This document shows positions 8,233 to 16,449 of a stretch of DNA of 46,828 nt, in pieces. A program made the translations under genes and the position numbers. The first letter of the stretch is position 1; the number at the start of each line of letters is the position of its first letter. The notes under the pieces are model-generated. The model was not told the DNA's origin. It did no database searches and saw only the letters and a program-made list of their open reading frames with translations. The DNA lies in NCBI RefSeq assembly GCF_020889785.1, contig NZ_JACMYK010000050.1, positions 1-46,828 of the forward strand, in the 5' to 3' direction. This stretch comes from Bradyrhizobium acaciae. GTDB taxonomy: Bacteria; Pseudomonadota; Alphaproteobacteria; Rhizobiales; Xanthobacteraceae.

Positions 8233-9000
8233 ATGCAAAAGCTGATGGATCACGTGGAATTTCGAGCGGCCCTCGAAAATGCCATCAAGGGAAAGAGCGC
8301 CAACAAGGCTCCGTTCAGCGTCGCCTGGGCCAGCGGCAAGCTGAGCCGCGCGCATCTCGCGCGTTGGGCCGAGAACCACTACCACTATGTCGGTCCGTTC
8401 GCCGATTACCTCGGCTACATCTATGCGCGGATGCCCGAGCAGTACCAGGAGGCCAAGGACTTCCTGCTTGCCAACATGTATGAGGAGGAGATCGGGGGCG
8501 ATCGTCACACCGATCTGCTGATCCGCTTCGCGGAGGCCTGCGGCACGACCGCGGCGCGCGTCAAGGACCCCGACAACATGACGCCGACCACGCGCGGGCT
8601 GCAGAGCTGGTGCTATTCGGTGGCGATGCGTGAGGATCCGATCGTCGCCGTCGCCGGCCTCGTGGTCGGTCTGGAATCGCAGGTGCCCTCGATCTATCGC
8701 AAGCAGACGCCGACCCTGCGCGAGAAGTACAAGTTCACCGATGAGGAGGTCGAGTTCTTCGACCTTCACATCGTGTCGGACGAGATTCACGGCGAACGCG
8801 GCTACCAGATCGTGCTCGAGCACGCCAACACGGTCGAGCTGCAGCAGCGTTGCCTCAAGATCTGCGAGATCGGCGCGCAGATGCGGCTGCTCTACACCAC
8901 TGCGCTGTACCACGACTATGTCGCGAACGACATCGCGATGGCCGAGCTCGATCTCGCCAGCGGCGTCACCGCTGAAGAGCGCGTGTTGTTGCAGGCCTGA
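8233..9000 (+). CDS. haem-oxygenase-like diiron oxidase (HDO) family protein
   Basis: This 255-residue all-helical protein belongs to the TenA/PqqC/haem-oxygenase-like fold, annotated in many genomes as iron-containing redox enzyme. The metal ligand pattern of diiron members is visible: E85-x6-H92 (MYEEEIGGDRH), E148 (GLVVGLESQ) and H179-x3-D183-x2-H186 (LHIVSDEIHGERG). Order and spacing resemble those I recall for chlamydial CADD. The CADD tyrosine just before the central glutamate is leucine here, so that enzyme's self-sacrificing chemistry is not indicated. The start at 8233 follows AGGAGCG. Two ferredoxins follow in the operon and could supply electrons for oxygen activation. Substrate unknown; a thiaminase-like role is less likely given the iron ligands. 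Confidence 0.85.
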   Translation: MQKLMDHVEFRAALENAIKGKSANKAPFSVAWASGKLSRAHLARWAENHYHYVGPFADYLGYIYARMPEQYQEAKDFLLANMYEEEIGGDRHTDLLIRFAEACGTTAARVKDPDNMTPTTRGLQSWCYSVAMREDPIVAVAGLVVGLESQVPSIYRKQTPTLREKYKFTDEEVEFFDLHIVSDEIHGERGYQIVLEHANTVELQQRCLKICEIGAQMRLLYTTALYHDYVANDIAMAELDLASGVTAEERVLLQA

Positions 9001-9023
9001 TCCGCAAGGGGAGCAGCGGCGCG

Positions 9024-9368
9024 ATGCCCAACGTGGTTTTTCACCGCAACGGCGAGACCTTTGTCGGCGAGGTCAAGGAGAACACCAATCTCGTCGTCCG
9101 CGCCGGCATCCGCCAGTTTCCCTATCCGAACTTCCTTTACGGCTGCGGGATGGGGAAATGCGGGAAGTGCGCGTCGCTGATCATCAAGGGCGGCGAGCAT
9201 TTGCCGGAGCCGAACTGGAAAGAGAAGAAACGCCTCGGTGCCAGGATCGATCAGGGGTATCGCCTCGCCTGCCAGCTCTGGCTTACGCATGACGTTGAAC
9301 TGTCACAGGAGGCGGCCCCGCTGGTCGACGTCGTCGCGCCGGCAGGTAGCGCGGTTGGGAGGCCGTGA
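9024..9368 (+). CDS. [2Fe-2S] ferredoxin, first copy
   Basis: This is a plant-type ferredoxin of 114 residues. Cluster cysteines are C41, C46 and C49 in YGCGMGKCGKC, and C83 in GYRLACQ. It lies 23 bases after the diiron oxidase gene and 3 bases before the 98-residue gene, so cotranscription is near certain. A likely job is passing single electrons to the oxidase. It is distinctly different from the second ferredoxin of the operon: its cluster loop is more basic, it lacks the extra cysteine, and its tail after residue 95 is longer and hydrophobic. The two may serve different steps or different partners. Confidence 0.92.
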   Translation: MPNVVFHRNGETFVGEVKENTNLVVRAGIRQFPYPNFLYGCGMGKCGKCASLIIKGGEHLPEPNWKEKKRLGARIDQGYRLACQLWLTHDVELSQEAAPLVDVVAPAGSAVGRP

Positions 9369-9371
9369 GCG

Positions 9372-9668
9372 ATGTATGTGATACTGACGAGCAAGCCGGG
9401 ACAGTTTCGCACCGAGATCGTCGAGGGCCTGCGTCCGCTCGCGGCCTATGACTACCTGTTCTACGGCATCAGGAAGGCAACGTTCGTGATTGCCGAGCTG
9501 GTCGCGGAGACCAAGGTCAAGGTGATCGACGAGGCCTGGTCGCCGCCGATCGTGAACGAGGTGCCCTCGAAATTCCTCGAGAAGTTCGAAACGCCCGAGC
9601 GGGCGCTGAACGAGCTCGAGCACCTCGTCACGTTCGGTCACATGGACACGAAGCTGCGCAAGCGCTGA
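9372..9668 (+). CDS. unrecognised 98-residue protein between two ferredoxins
   Basis: I do not recognise this family. The protein is soluble, without signal peptide, cysteines or membrane segment. It begins with a short strand-like stretch (MYVILTSKPGQF), a hydrophobic core around YDYLFYGIRKATFVIAEL, then VKVIDE and an acidic helix (FETPERALNELEHLV) with a basic end, KLRKR. Codon use matches its neighbours. It starts 3 bases after ferredoxin one and ends 12 bases before ferredoxin two. Conserved placement there would make it a coupling, effector or small catalytic subunit of the oxidase system; that is inference from position only. Confidence 0.85.
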   Translation: MYVILTSKPGQFRTEIVEGLRPLAAYDYLFYGIRKATFVIAELVAETKVKVIDEAWSPPIVNEVPSKFLEKFETPERALNELEHLVTFGHMDTKLRKR

Positions 9669-9680
9669 GCGGATGGCGGG

Positions 9681-10010
9681 ATGATCGAAGTCACGTTTCT
9701 GACCAACGGCGGGAAAACCGTGACCGCGGCGGAGAACAGCAATCTGCTGCGTGTCTCGCTGCGCGAGCAGGGCGGCATTCCGTTCAAATGCGGCGGCGGC
9801 CTGTGCGGGACCTGCAAATGCCTGATCGAGAAAGGCATCGAGAACACCGATGCGATCAAGCCGAAGGAGCGAAAGCACCTCACCGACGAGCAGTTCGCCG
9901 CCGGCTATCGGATGGCGTGCCAGACCTTTCTCACCGGCAGCGTGAGCGTGTCGTGGGTGCCGAAAGCCGTGGCGCAGCCGGCTCGACCTGTAGCTGTTGA
10001 CGGCGAATGA
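9681..10010 (+). CDS. [2Fe-2S] ferredoxin, second copy
   Basis: A second plant-type ferredoxin, 109 residues. Cluster cysteines are C37, C42 and C45 in CGGGLCGTCKC, with C80 in GYRMACQ; C47 is an additional cysteine next to the cluster. The beginning, MIEVTFLTNGGKTVTAAENSN, is the usual first beta-hairpin. It is the last gene before a 127-base gap and the GntR gene. No ferredoxin reductase is encoded nearby, so electrons must come from a reductase elsewhere in the genome. Confidence 0.93.
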   Translation: MIEVTFLTNGGKTVTAAENSNLLRVSLREQGGIPFKCGGGLCGTCKCLIEKGIENTDAIKPKERKHLTDEQFAAGYRMACQTFLTGSVSVSWVPKAVAQPARPVAVDGE

Positions 10011-10137
10011 GCGCGGCTTGATGGCATGCAGCCGGCGGTCTAAATACGCAATTGCGGTCATTTGGCCAGGACTCTGGCAGCTCGTTGGACCTCCTGTGTC
10101 CATGCGTTGAGCGAAGCGCGGCCGGACAGGTCAGTTC

Positions 10138-10950
10138 ATGGCAGGCAGGCTCGGAAGCTCCAAACGTCTAGGCGACGATTACCTCTCCCTCCACGGCAGG
10201 GTCATCGAGGAGTTGCGGCAGGCGATCCTGAGCCGGCGGCTGAAGCCCGGCGAGCGGCTGGTCGAGGGCCGCCTCGCCGACGAGCTCGGCGTTTCCCGCA
10301 ATCCCGTGCGCGAGGCGATCCGCGTGCTGGAGTCCGAGGGGCTCGTCGAGGTGACCGCGCGGCGCGGTGCCTCCGTCGTCACGATGAGCGATGAGGAAGC
10401 GCGCGAGACGATCGAGGTGCGCGCGGTGCTCGAGGGCCAAAACGCGCGCCTCGCTGCGCGTCGTCGCGAGGAAAGCATTATCAAGCGCATCGCGGCAGTA
10501 TTGAAGCAGGGCAACGAGGCGGTCGCCGGGCGGCGCTACGACCTGTTGTCGGATCTCAACCAGCAATTCCACCATGAACTGGCGGAGGCCGGCCGCAACC
10601 GCGTGCTCGCGGATCTGCTGAAGCGGCTGCGCGAACGCACGGCGATGTTGTTCTCACCGACCGATCCGGTGCGCCAGGCCCGCACCTGGGATGAGCATGC
10701 CGCGATCCTGCGCGCCATCATCGCCGGCGACGAGCGTGCTGCGGCCACGCTCGCGGCCGAGCATGTGATGCGGGCGGGGGCGGATTTTCTCTCGAGCCTG
10801 CATGTGCCGGATGAGGGCGCCTCGCTGGAGGCGATATCGGCGAAATACGGTCTGCCGTCCGGTTCGAATGCGGCTCGGAGCGCTGCGGCCAAGCCTGCGC
10901 GCCGAAGTCCGCAGCGGAGCGCCACGCGGCGGAAAAAGACCGAGAGTTGA
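10138..10950 (+). CDS. GntR-family regulator with FCD ligand domain
   Basis: This is a 270-residue transcription factor. Residues 17-80 form the winged helix (RLADELGVSRNPVREAIRVLESEGLV). Residues 90-220 form an FCD domain with likely metal ligands N141, H145, H187 and H209; asparagine takes the place of the more common aspartate. A basic, low-complexity tail follows from about 240 to 270 (KPARRSPQRSATRRKK) and might add DNA contacts. It lies 127 bases after ferredoxin two in the same direction. The 13-base ATACAGTATAC palindromes in the divergent promoter region are the best candidate targets. FCD regulators usually answer to small organic acids, so the inducer is probably the pathway substrate or product. 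Confidence 0.93.
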   Translation: MAGRLGSSKRLGDDYLSLHGRVIEELRQAILSRRLKPGERLVEGRLADELGVSRNPVREAIRVLESEGLVEVTARRGASVVTMSDEEARETIEVRAVLEGQNARLAARRREESIIKRIAAVLKQGNEAVAGRRYDLLSDLNQQFHHELAEAGRNRVLADLLKRLRERTAMLFSPTDPVRQARTWDEHAAILRAIIAGDERAAATLAAEHVMRAGADFLSSLHVPDEGASLEAISAKYGLPSGSNAARSAAAKPARRSPQRSATRRKKTES

Positions 10951-11171
10951 CGCAGCCGAAGCGCCGCCGCGCTTGCAGATGCTGAGGCAGCGAGCGGAGG
11001 TCCCGTTGTACCTCCCGGGATCGCGGCGCTATCTTTCTTGACCCCGTCTGCCACGCTCGCTACCTCTTTTGGAGCCGAGCGGAGATGCGACGGAGCGTGC
11101 ATGCGTTCCGTTAGGGGATATCAACTCCCGTCGCGATCCGCCGGCCGTGCCGCATGGCCCGGGGGAAACGA

Positions 11172-12800
11172 ATGAACAACAAGCATGGCGCGTCGCCGAA
11201 CGACGTCGCCGAATTTGATTACGTCATCGTCGGCGCCGGCTCGGCCGGCTGCGTGCTCGCCAACCGCCTGAGCGCCGATGGCAAGCACTCGGTGCTGTTG
11301 CTCGAGGCCGGTCCGAAAGACACCAACATCTGGATCCATGTCCCGCTCGGCTACGGCAAGCTGTTCAAGGAAAAATCCGTCAACTGGATGTACCAGACCG
11401 AGCCGGAGCCCGGCCTGAACGGGCGGCAGGTGTTCCAGCCGCGCGGCAAGGTGCTCGGTGGCTCCAGTTCCATCAACGGCCTGCTCTATGTGCGCGGCCA
11501 GCACGAGGACTACGATCGCTGGCGGCAGCGCGGCAATGCCGGCTGGGGCTATGACGACGTCTTGCCCTATTTCAGGAAGGCAGAGGATCAGCAGCGCGGC
11601 GGCGACAAGTATCACGGCGCCGGCGGCCCGCTGCCGGTGTCGGACTGGCGCCATCACGATCCGCTGTCGGAAGCCTTCGTGCATGCTGCGGCCGAGGTCG
11701 GCATTCCCACCAATCCGGATTTCAACGGCGCGACCCAGGAGGGCGCGGGCTTCTTCCAGACCACGACACGGCGCGGCCGGCGTGCCTCGACGGCGCGGTC
11801 CTATCTGCGGCCGGCGCTGACGCGCGGCAATCTGCATGTCGAGACGTCGGCGCTGGCGCAGCGCATCCTGTTCGACGGCAAGCGCGCGAGCGGTGTCGTA
11901 TACAGGCAGAACGGGCAGCTGCGCACCGCCAAGGCACGCAAGGAGGTGCTGGTGTCGAGCGGCGCCTACAACTCGCCGCAATTGCTGCAGCTCTCCGGCG
12001 TCGGCCCAGCCGATCTGTTGAAGCAGCACGGCATCGAGATCGTGCTCGATGCACCCGGCGTCGGCAACGATTTGCAGGATCACATGCAGGTGCGGATCGT
12101 CACACGCTGCGCGCAGAGCGTCACGCTGAACGACGTCGTCAACAACCCGGTGCGCCGCGTCATGGCTGGCCTGCGCTACGCGGCGCTGCGCAAGGGGCCG
12201 CTGACGATCGCTGCCGGAACGTCCGGCGCGTTCTTCAAGACCAGCCCGCGGCTGGCGTCGCCCGACATCCAGATCCATTTCCTGCCGTTCTCGACCGACA
12301 AGATGGGCGAGCAGCTGCATCCGTTCTCGGGCTTTACGGCCTCGGTCTGCCAGCTGCGCCCGGAGAGTCGCGGCTCGCTCAAGATCAAGAGCGCGGACCC
12401 GGGCGTGCCGCCGGAGATCCGCATCAACTATCTCGCGACCGAGACCGATCGCCGCGCCTTCATCGACGGCATCCGCATCCTGCGCAAGATCCTGGCCGCA
12501 CCGGCGCTGAAATCATATGCGGTCGGGGAGGTCGATCCCGGCGCCAAGGTGGTCAGCGACGACGACCTGCTCGAGTTCTGCCGCCGCACCGGCAGCACGG
12601 TCTATCATCCGACCTCGACCTGCCGGATGGGCAACGATCCGCTCGCGGTCGTCGACAACAGGCTCAAGGTGCGCGGCGTCGAGGGCCTGCGCGTGGTCGA
12701 CGCCTCGGTGATGCCGGACCTGATGTCGGGCAATACCAATGCGCCGACGATCATGATCGCGGAGAAGGCGTCGGACATGATTTTGGAGGATGCAAGGTAG
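11172..12800 (+). CDS. GMC-family FAD alcohol dehydrogenase
   Basis: This 542-residue glucose-methanol-choline oxidoreductase oxidises an alcohol to an aldehyde, passing electrons to the respiratory chain or oxygen. Visible are the FAD motif VIVGAGSAGCVLANRLS, the GMC signature GKVLGGSSSINGLLYVRG, the second signature SSGAYNSPQLLQLSGVGP, and the C-terminal active-site region YHPTSTCRMG followed by SGNTNAPTIMIAEKASD. It resembles choline dehydrogenase and related alcohol dehydrogenases; substrate is not fixed. I chose 11172 over 11154 because GGGGGAAA precedes it. A 221-base gap without a clear gene separates it from the GntR gene. It could feed the aldehyde dehydrogenase of the divergent operon. 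Confidence 0.92.
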   Translation: MNNKHGASPNDVAEFDYVIVGAGSAGCVLANRLSADGKHSVLLLEAGPKDTNIWIHVPLGYGKLFKEKSVNWMYQTEPEPGLNGRQVFQPRGKVLGGSSSINGLLYVRGQHEDYDRWRQRGNAGWGYDDVLPYFRKAEDQQRGGDKYHGAGGPLPVSDWRHHDPLSEAFVHAAAEVGIPTNPDFNGATQEGAGFFQTTTRRGRRASTARSYLRPALTRGNLHVETSALAQRILFDGKRASGVVYRQNGQLRTAKARKEVLVSSGAYNSPQLLQLSGVGPADLLKQHGIEIVLDAPGVGNDLQDHMQVRIVTRCAQSVTLNDVVNNPVRRVMAGLRYAALRKGPLTIAAGTSGAFFKTSPRLASPDIQIHFLPFSTDKMGEQLHPFSGFTASVCQLRPESRGSLKIKSADPGVPPEIRINYLATETDRRAFIDGIRILRKILAAPALKSYAVGEVDPGAKVVSDDDLLEFCRRTGSTVYHPTSTCRMGNDPLAVVDNRLKVRGVEGLRVVDASVMPDLMSGNTNAPTIMIAEKASDMILEDAR

Positions 12801-12820
12801 GAATCGATTATTAGGCAATC

Positions 12821-12955
12821 CGTCATCCCCGCGCAAAGGCTTCGCCTTTGTCGCTGGAGGTACGAGCGTAGCGAGCCTCGAAGGATGCACGGCCACAGAT
12901 GGGCCGTCGACCCTTCGAGGGCCGCTGAAGAAGCGGCCACCTCAGGGTGACGGTG
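12821..12955. repeat. mosaic dispersed repeat after the GMC gene
   Basis: The segment opens CGTCATCCC and closes with its near-complement, GGGTGACGG. Inside are several small hairpins: AAGGC-TTCG-CCTTT, GAGG around CGTAGCGAGCCTC, and GGCCGCTGAAGAAGCGGCC. This nested structure is typical of repetitive intergenic elements of bradyrhizobia. It separates the GMC gene from the convergent hemE and may end both transcripts. A short tail to 13008 includes AACCCGGGCTACG, part of another common repeat type. Confidence 0.6.
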
Positions 12956-13008
12956 ATGGAGTGGGGCGTGGCCCCGCAATGAAGTGGCGTAACCCGGGCT
13001 ACGAGGCC

Positions 13009-14055
13009 TCAGCCCTTATACGCCCGTACCCGCGCGACCATCTGCTCGACATGGGCGATCGGCGTCTCCTGGAGGATGCCGTGGCCGAGGTTGAAGATCA
13101 GCCGGCCCTTGCCGAAATTCTCCAGCACATCGTCCACGGCGCGGTCGAGCGTGGCGCCGCCCGCAATCAGGGCCAGCGGATCGAGATTGCCTTGCACCGT
13201 GACGCGGCTCTGCACGCGCTCGCGGACCATTGACGGTTCGGTTGTCCAATCGATCGAGACGGCATCGACGCCGGTTTGCTCGACATAGGTCGGCAGCATG
13301 CCTGCAGCACCGCGCGGAAACCCGATGATCCTGGCACCGGGGACCTGCTTGCGCACCCCGGCAACGATGCGCCGGGTCGGCTCGATCGACCAGCGGGCGA
13401 ACTCGCGCGGCGGCAGCACGCCGGCCCAGGTGTCGAAGATCTGCAGGCAGTCGGCGCCGGCCTTCAACTGACCCACCAGATAGTGGATCGAGTTCTCGAC
13501 CAGGACGTCGATGATCCCAGCGAACGCGTCCGGGTGGCGATAGGCGAGCATCCGCGCGGGGGCCTGGTCCGGGGTGCCTTGTCCGGCCACCATGTAGGTC
13601 GCAACCGTCCATGGCGCGCCGCAGAAGCCGATCAGCGCGATCTCGGGCGCAAGCTCGCGCCGGACCCGGCGCAGCGCTTCGAACACCGGCTCGAGCTGGT
13701 CGAAATTGGCCTCGGTAGCCAGCGTCGCGATCTCGCCGGGCGTCGCCAGCGGATCGAGCCGCGGCCCTTCGCCGGCCTCGAAGCGTACCGAGCGACCGAG
13801 CGCGTAGGGGATCACCAGGATGTCGGAGAAGATGATCGCGGCATCGAAGTTGAACCTGCGGATCGGCTGAAGCGTGATCTCGGTCGCGAATTCCGGCGTA
13901 AAGCAGAGATCGAGGAAGCCGCCGGCCTTGGCGCGCAGCTCGCGGTATTCCGGCAGATAGCGGCCGGCCTGCCGCATCATCCAGAGCGGCGGTACGGCCT
14001 GGCGGTGGCCCGACAGGAGGTCGATGAGCGGCTTCTTGATGGGATCCTGGGGCAC
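13009..14055 (-). CDS. hemE: uroporphyrinogen decarboxylase
   Basis: HemE removes four carboxyl groups from uroporphyrinogen III to give coproporphyrinogen III in cytoplasmic haem synthesis. The protein has 348 residues, normal for the family. The signature PPLWMMRQAGRYLPEYR at 22-38 contains the two substrate-binding arginines, and FSDILVIPYALG includes the catalytic aspartate near 78. The later IGFCGAPWTVATYMVAGQG and the C-terminal NLGHGILQETPI are also typical. The start at 14055 gives the full N-terminus. It stands alone here, with no other haem genes in the window. Confidence 0.97.
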   Translation of the reverse strand: MPQDPIKKPLIDLLSGHRQAVPPLWMMRQAGRYLPEYRELRAKAGGFLDLCFTPEFATEITLQPIRRFNFDAAIIFSDILVIPYALGRSVRFEAGEGPRLDPLATPGEIATLATEANFDQLEPVFEALRRVRRELAPEIALIGFCGAPWTVATYMVAGQGTPDQAPARMLAYRHPDAFAGIIDVLVENSIHYLVGQLKAGADCLQIFDTWAGVLPPREFARWSIEPTRRIVAGVRKQVPGARIIGFPRGAAGMLPTYVEQTGVDAVSIDWTTEPSMVRERVQSRVTVQGNLDPLALIAGGATLDRAVDDVLENFGKGRLIFNLGHGILQETPIAHVEQMVARVRAYKG

Positions 14056-14130
14056 GTGGCTAGTTCCTGAGCACGGTCAAAATTTGCGCCCCCTGATACA
14101 CGCTGCGGCGCAATGGGCCAAGGCGGTTCT

Positions 14131-14156
14131 GGAACCCCGGTCTGCGCGGGCGCGTT
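14131..14156 (+). promoter_or_regulatory. EcfG-type general stress promoter
   Basis: GGAAC at 14131-14135 and CGTT at 14153-14156 are separated by exactly 17 bases. This matches the alphaproteobacterial general stress sigma factor (EcfG) consensus GGAAC-N16/17-CGTT. It ends 23 bases before the start of the small gene at 14180, leaving room for a transcription start near 14163 and the GGAATGGAGGG ribosome site. The same motif with the same spacing precedes the CsbD gene at 22667. Confidence 0.75.
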
Positions 14157-14179
14157 GTTTCCTGGAATGGAGGGATGCC

Positions 14180-14365
14180 ATGACCGAGAAATTCGATCCT
14201 GCCCCGCATGACAAGCATGCCGAGAAGCCGCACGAGGCACGGGCTGTCGACCGCAAGGCTCGCTCGCGGCTGAGTGAGGGATTGGAGGAAACCTTTCCGG
14301 CCTCCGACCCGGTCAGCGTGACGCAGCCCGCGCCGTCGAAGCACGACGGCAATCGGGACAATTAG
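14180..14365 (+). CDS. small stress-linked protein, FPASDPVS type
   Basis: A 61-residue hydrophilic protein, probably disordered, without signal peptide or membrane segment. The C-terminal half carries LSEGLEETFPASDPVSVTQP, a motif that recurs in small rhizobial proteins of unknown function. The first half is rich in His, Lys, Glu and Ala. A strong ribosome site (GGAATGGAGGG) and an exact EcfG-type promoter upstream support a real gene induced in general stress. The molecular role is unknown. Confidence 0.8.
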   Translation: MTEKFDPAPHDKHAEKPHEARAVDRKARSRLSEGLEETFPASDPVSVTQPAPSKHDGNRDN

Positions 14366-14459
14366 CTGGTATATCCCAGCGGTCGCTAACCACGATGCAA
14401 ATGAGTTCGACCAGCAGGGGAACGATTGGCCGCCCGAATATCGTGGTCGTCGGAGCAGG

Positions 14460-14750
14460 CTAGATCGGGCCGCCTTCGGGGCGCTGCATCCGGTCGAATT
14501 CAAACATCACGCCGAGCCGGCGCTCCAGACGCCAGACCAGAATGCAGTGCCGCCGGATCGGCTCGCTCTCGATCTCGAGATCGAATGCGAACGGGATTGC
14601 GGCGTCGCTCTCCACGGCGAGCCCTGCGCCTCCAGTCGAGATGTTGAGCACGAGGCAGTCCACGGTGGTACTGCCGAAGAAGATCGCTCCGCGCTTCATC
14701 AGGGGCGTTCGCTGGCTGTCGGTCTTGTATCTTCTTATCGTTATGCTCAC
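14460..14750 (-). CDS. PilZ-domain protein
   Basis: A 96-residue single-domain protein. RRYKTDSQRTPLMKRG at the start, then CLVLNISTGGAGLAVES and a final HCILVWRLERRLGVMFE, match the beta-barrel of PilZ domains. The canonical cyclic di-GMP motifs are RxxxR and (D/N)xSxxG. NISTGG fits the second, but the first arginine motif is weak, so cyclic di-GMP binding is uncertain. It lies 27 bases downstream of the TadG-like gene in the same direction and may be cotranscribed. Confidence 0.82.
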   Translation of the reverse strand: MSITIRRYKTDSQRTPLMKRGAIFFGSTTVDCLVLNISTGGAGLAVESDAAIPFAFDLEIESEPIRRHCILVWRLERRLGVMFEFDRMQRPEGGPI

Positions 14751-14777
14751 GGCAGTCTCCTACCCCGCGATCGCGCC

Positions 14778-16433
14778 CTAGTTCACCAGCACTGCGCCGT
14801 CGCAGCGGATGCCCAGCACCCAGACGTCGACCTGGCCGAGCCCGATGCCGAGCGTCGAGAGCAACGACGCCAGCACCTGATCGATCGGGCTCGTCACGGC
14901 GTTCAGGATGCCCATCACCAGCGCGCCCAACCCCGGGATCGGAAGCCCGAGCGGGCCGACATTGATGGTGAGCGAGAGGTCGCCGAGCAGCGTTCCTGTC
15001 AGCGATGACAGGAAGTTCGTCGTCGTCACCGTCTTCTTGGTCCCCGACTGGATGTCGCTGTAGCTGAAATTGACGTTGGTCGGCGTGGTGTTGCCCATGC
15101 CGGCATGGGCGAGGCCGGTGACGGTGACGAGACCGAGATTGACCAGCATCGCGGGCGGCGGATTGGGTTTGGTGGTGAAGTTGGTCATGTCGGCGGCCGT
15201 GACGTTGCCGATCCAGGCGTCCACGATCCCCGGCGTCACGCCGATCGTGACCTGCGAGGTGCTGATGTCCGGATGGCCGCAGGACACCGCGTTCAGCGTC
15301 GCGGTACCCGAGGCGACCTCGACATAGACCGGGAGGTTGATCGTAGAAACGCTGCCGGAGCCGAGCACGGTGATCGTGGCCAGGATCCTGGTCTGCGCGG
15401 TGTGGACGCTCACGCCCTGGGTGCCCATCGCGATCCAGCTCGAGCCGACGGGGCGCTCGCCGATCGTTGCGATCACGGACACGTTGGCGATTCCGGGCAG
15501 GCCGAGATTGATCGAGGTTGCGATCTGATGGCTGCCGTTGGCGATCTGCGCCACCGTGTTGATGAGGTCGAATACCGAGACGCTGGCGCCGACCTTCGGT
15601 TTCTGCCCGACCGTGAGGTTGGCAAAGGGACCGAGGTCGATCAGGGTGCCCGGCGAAATCTTGGTTGAGGAGCCGGTGACGGCCTGCGAGATCGTCGACA
15701 GGGCGGTCGTGGCGGCGGTCGCACCGTTGGTGATCTGCTGTGTGGTCAGCGCGGCGGCCATGAGATCGCCGACCTTGACGTTGCTGCTCAGCAGGTCGCT
15801 ATAGGTGACGCCGGTCAGGTTGACCCGGGTTGCCAGCGCCGACAGGAAGTCCAGTGCGTCGATCTTGGCGCTGATCAGCGAATTGTAGTCCATCACCGAA
15901 AGCGACAGCGAGGTGCCGAGCATCGAGCCGAGCAGTGCATTGATCACGCCGCCATTGACCGAGAGCAGCCTCGAGCCGATCTCGAACGTGGCCATTTCGG
16001 TCGATGTCGCGGTGGCAGTCGTCTTGATGGTGAAGCTGTTCGCGCCGGTCAGATAGCGCGCGAAGTAGAGCGGGGTCTGGGTGTTCAGCGTGACGCGTGC
16101 GGCATTGGGAACGCCGACCGCCGGGGCCACGAACCGGGACTGCGGCGCGATGGCGCTGTTGGCGGTGTAGGTCCCTGTCTCGACCTTGACCAGCGCGCTG
16201 GCCGGATAGTTGTTCTGGGTCACCGTCGCGGTGGCGGCGTTGACCGGATTGCTCAGGTTGGCGGCGGCAACGATCGCGGCGAGGTCGGCGGTGGTCTGCG
16301 TCTTGCGCCGGTCGGCGAAGATCGAGCCGAGGTCGATTGCAAGCCCGGCGCACCCGATGACGAGCGTCATCAGGCCGGCTGAGATCATCGCGAAGTTGCC
16401 GCGCTCGTCGGCGCTGAAGCGCCGCATCAGCAT
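14778..16433 (-). CDS. TadG-like pilus-associated protein
   Basis: A 551-residue protein with an N-terminal membrane anchor (FAMISAGLMTLVIGCAGLAI) preceded by the typical SADERGN, followed by a short basic stretch and a long extracytoplasmic region rich in Thr, Ala, Gly and Val with few charges. This matches TadG-type proteins of Flp/Tad pilus systems. A C-terminal hydrophobic stretch and a final CDGAVLVN are present. I chose the start at 16433 because GGGAGG lies 7 bases upstream; a start at 16448 is possible. It follows the TadE-like gene closely. No other tad genes (ATPase, secretin, prepilin peptidase) are in the window, so these two may be accessory copies. Confidence 0.85.
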   Translation of the reverse strand: MLMRRFSADERGNFAMISAGLMTLVIGCAGLAIDLGSIFADRRKTQTTADLAAIVAAANLSNPVNAATATVTQNNYPASALVKVETGTYTANSAIAPQSRFVAPAVGVPNAARVTLNTQTPLYFARYLTGANSFTIKTTATATSTEMATFEIGSRLLSVNGGVINALLGSMLGTSLSLSVMDYNSLISAKIDALDFLSALATRVNLTGVTYSDLLSSNVKVGDLMAAALTTQQITNGATAATTALSTISQAVTGSSTKISPGTLIDLGPFANLTVGQKPKVGASVSVFDLINTVAQIANGSHQIATSINLGLPGIANVSVIATIGERPVGSSWIAMGTQGVSVHTAQTRILATITVLGSGSVSTINLPVYVEVASGTATLNAVSCGHPDISTSQVTIGVTPGIVDAWIGNVTAADMTNFTTKPNPPPAMLVNLGLVTVTGLAHAGMGNTTPTNVNFSYSDIQSGTKKTVTTTNFLSSLTGTLLGDLSLTINVGPLGLPIPGLGALVMGILNAVTSPIDQVLASLLSTLGIGLGQVDVWVLGIRCDGAVLVN

Positions 16434-16449
16434 GAGGATGCCTCCCATC

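Noticed and set aside
8233..9000. TenA thiaminase II
   Set aside because: The iron-ligand set E-x6-H, E, H-x3-D-x2-H is present and the context is ferredoxins, with no thiamine genes.
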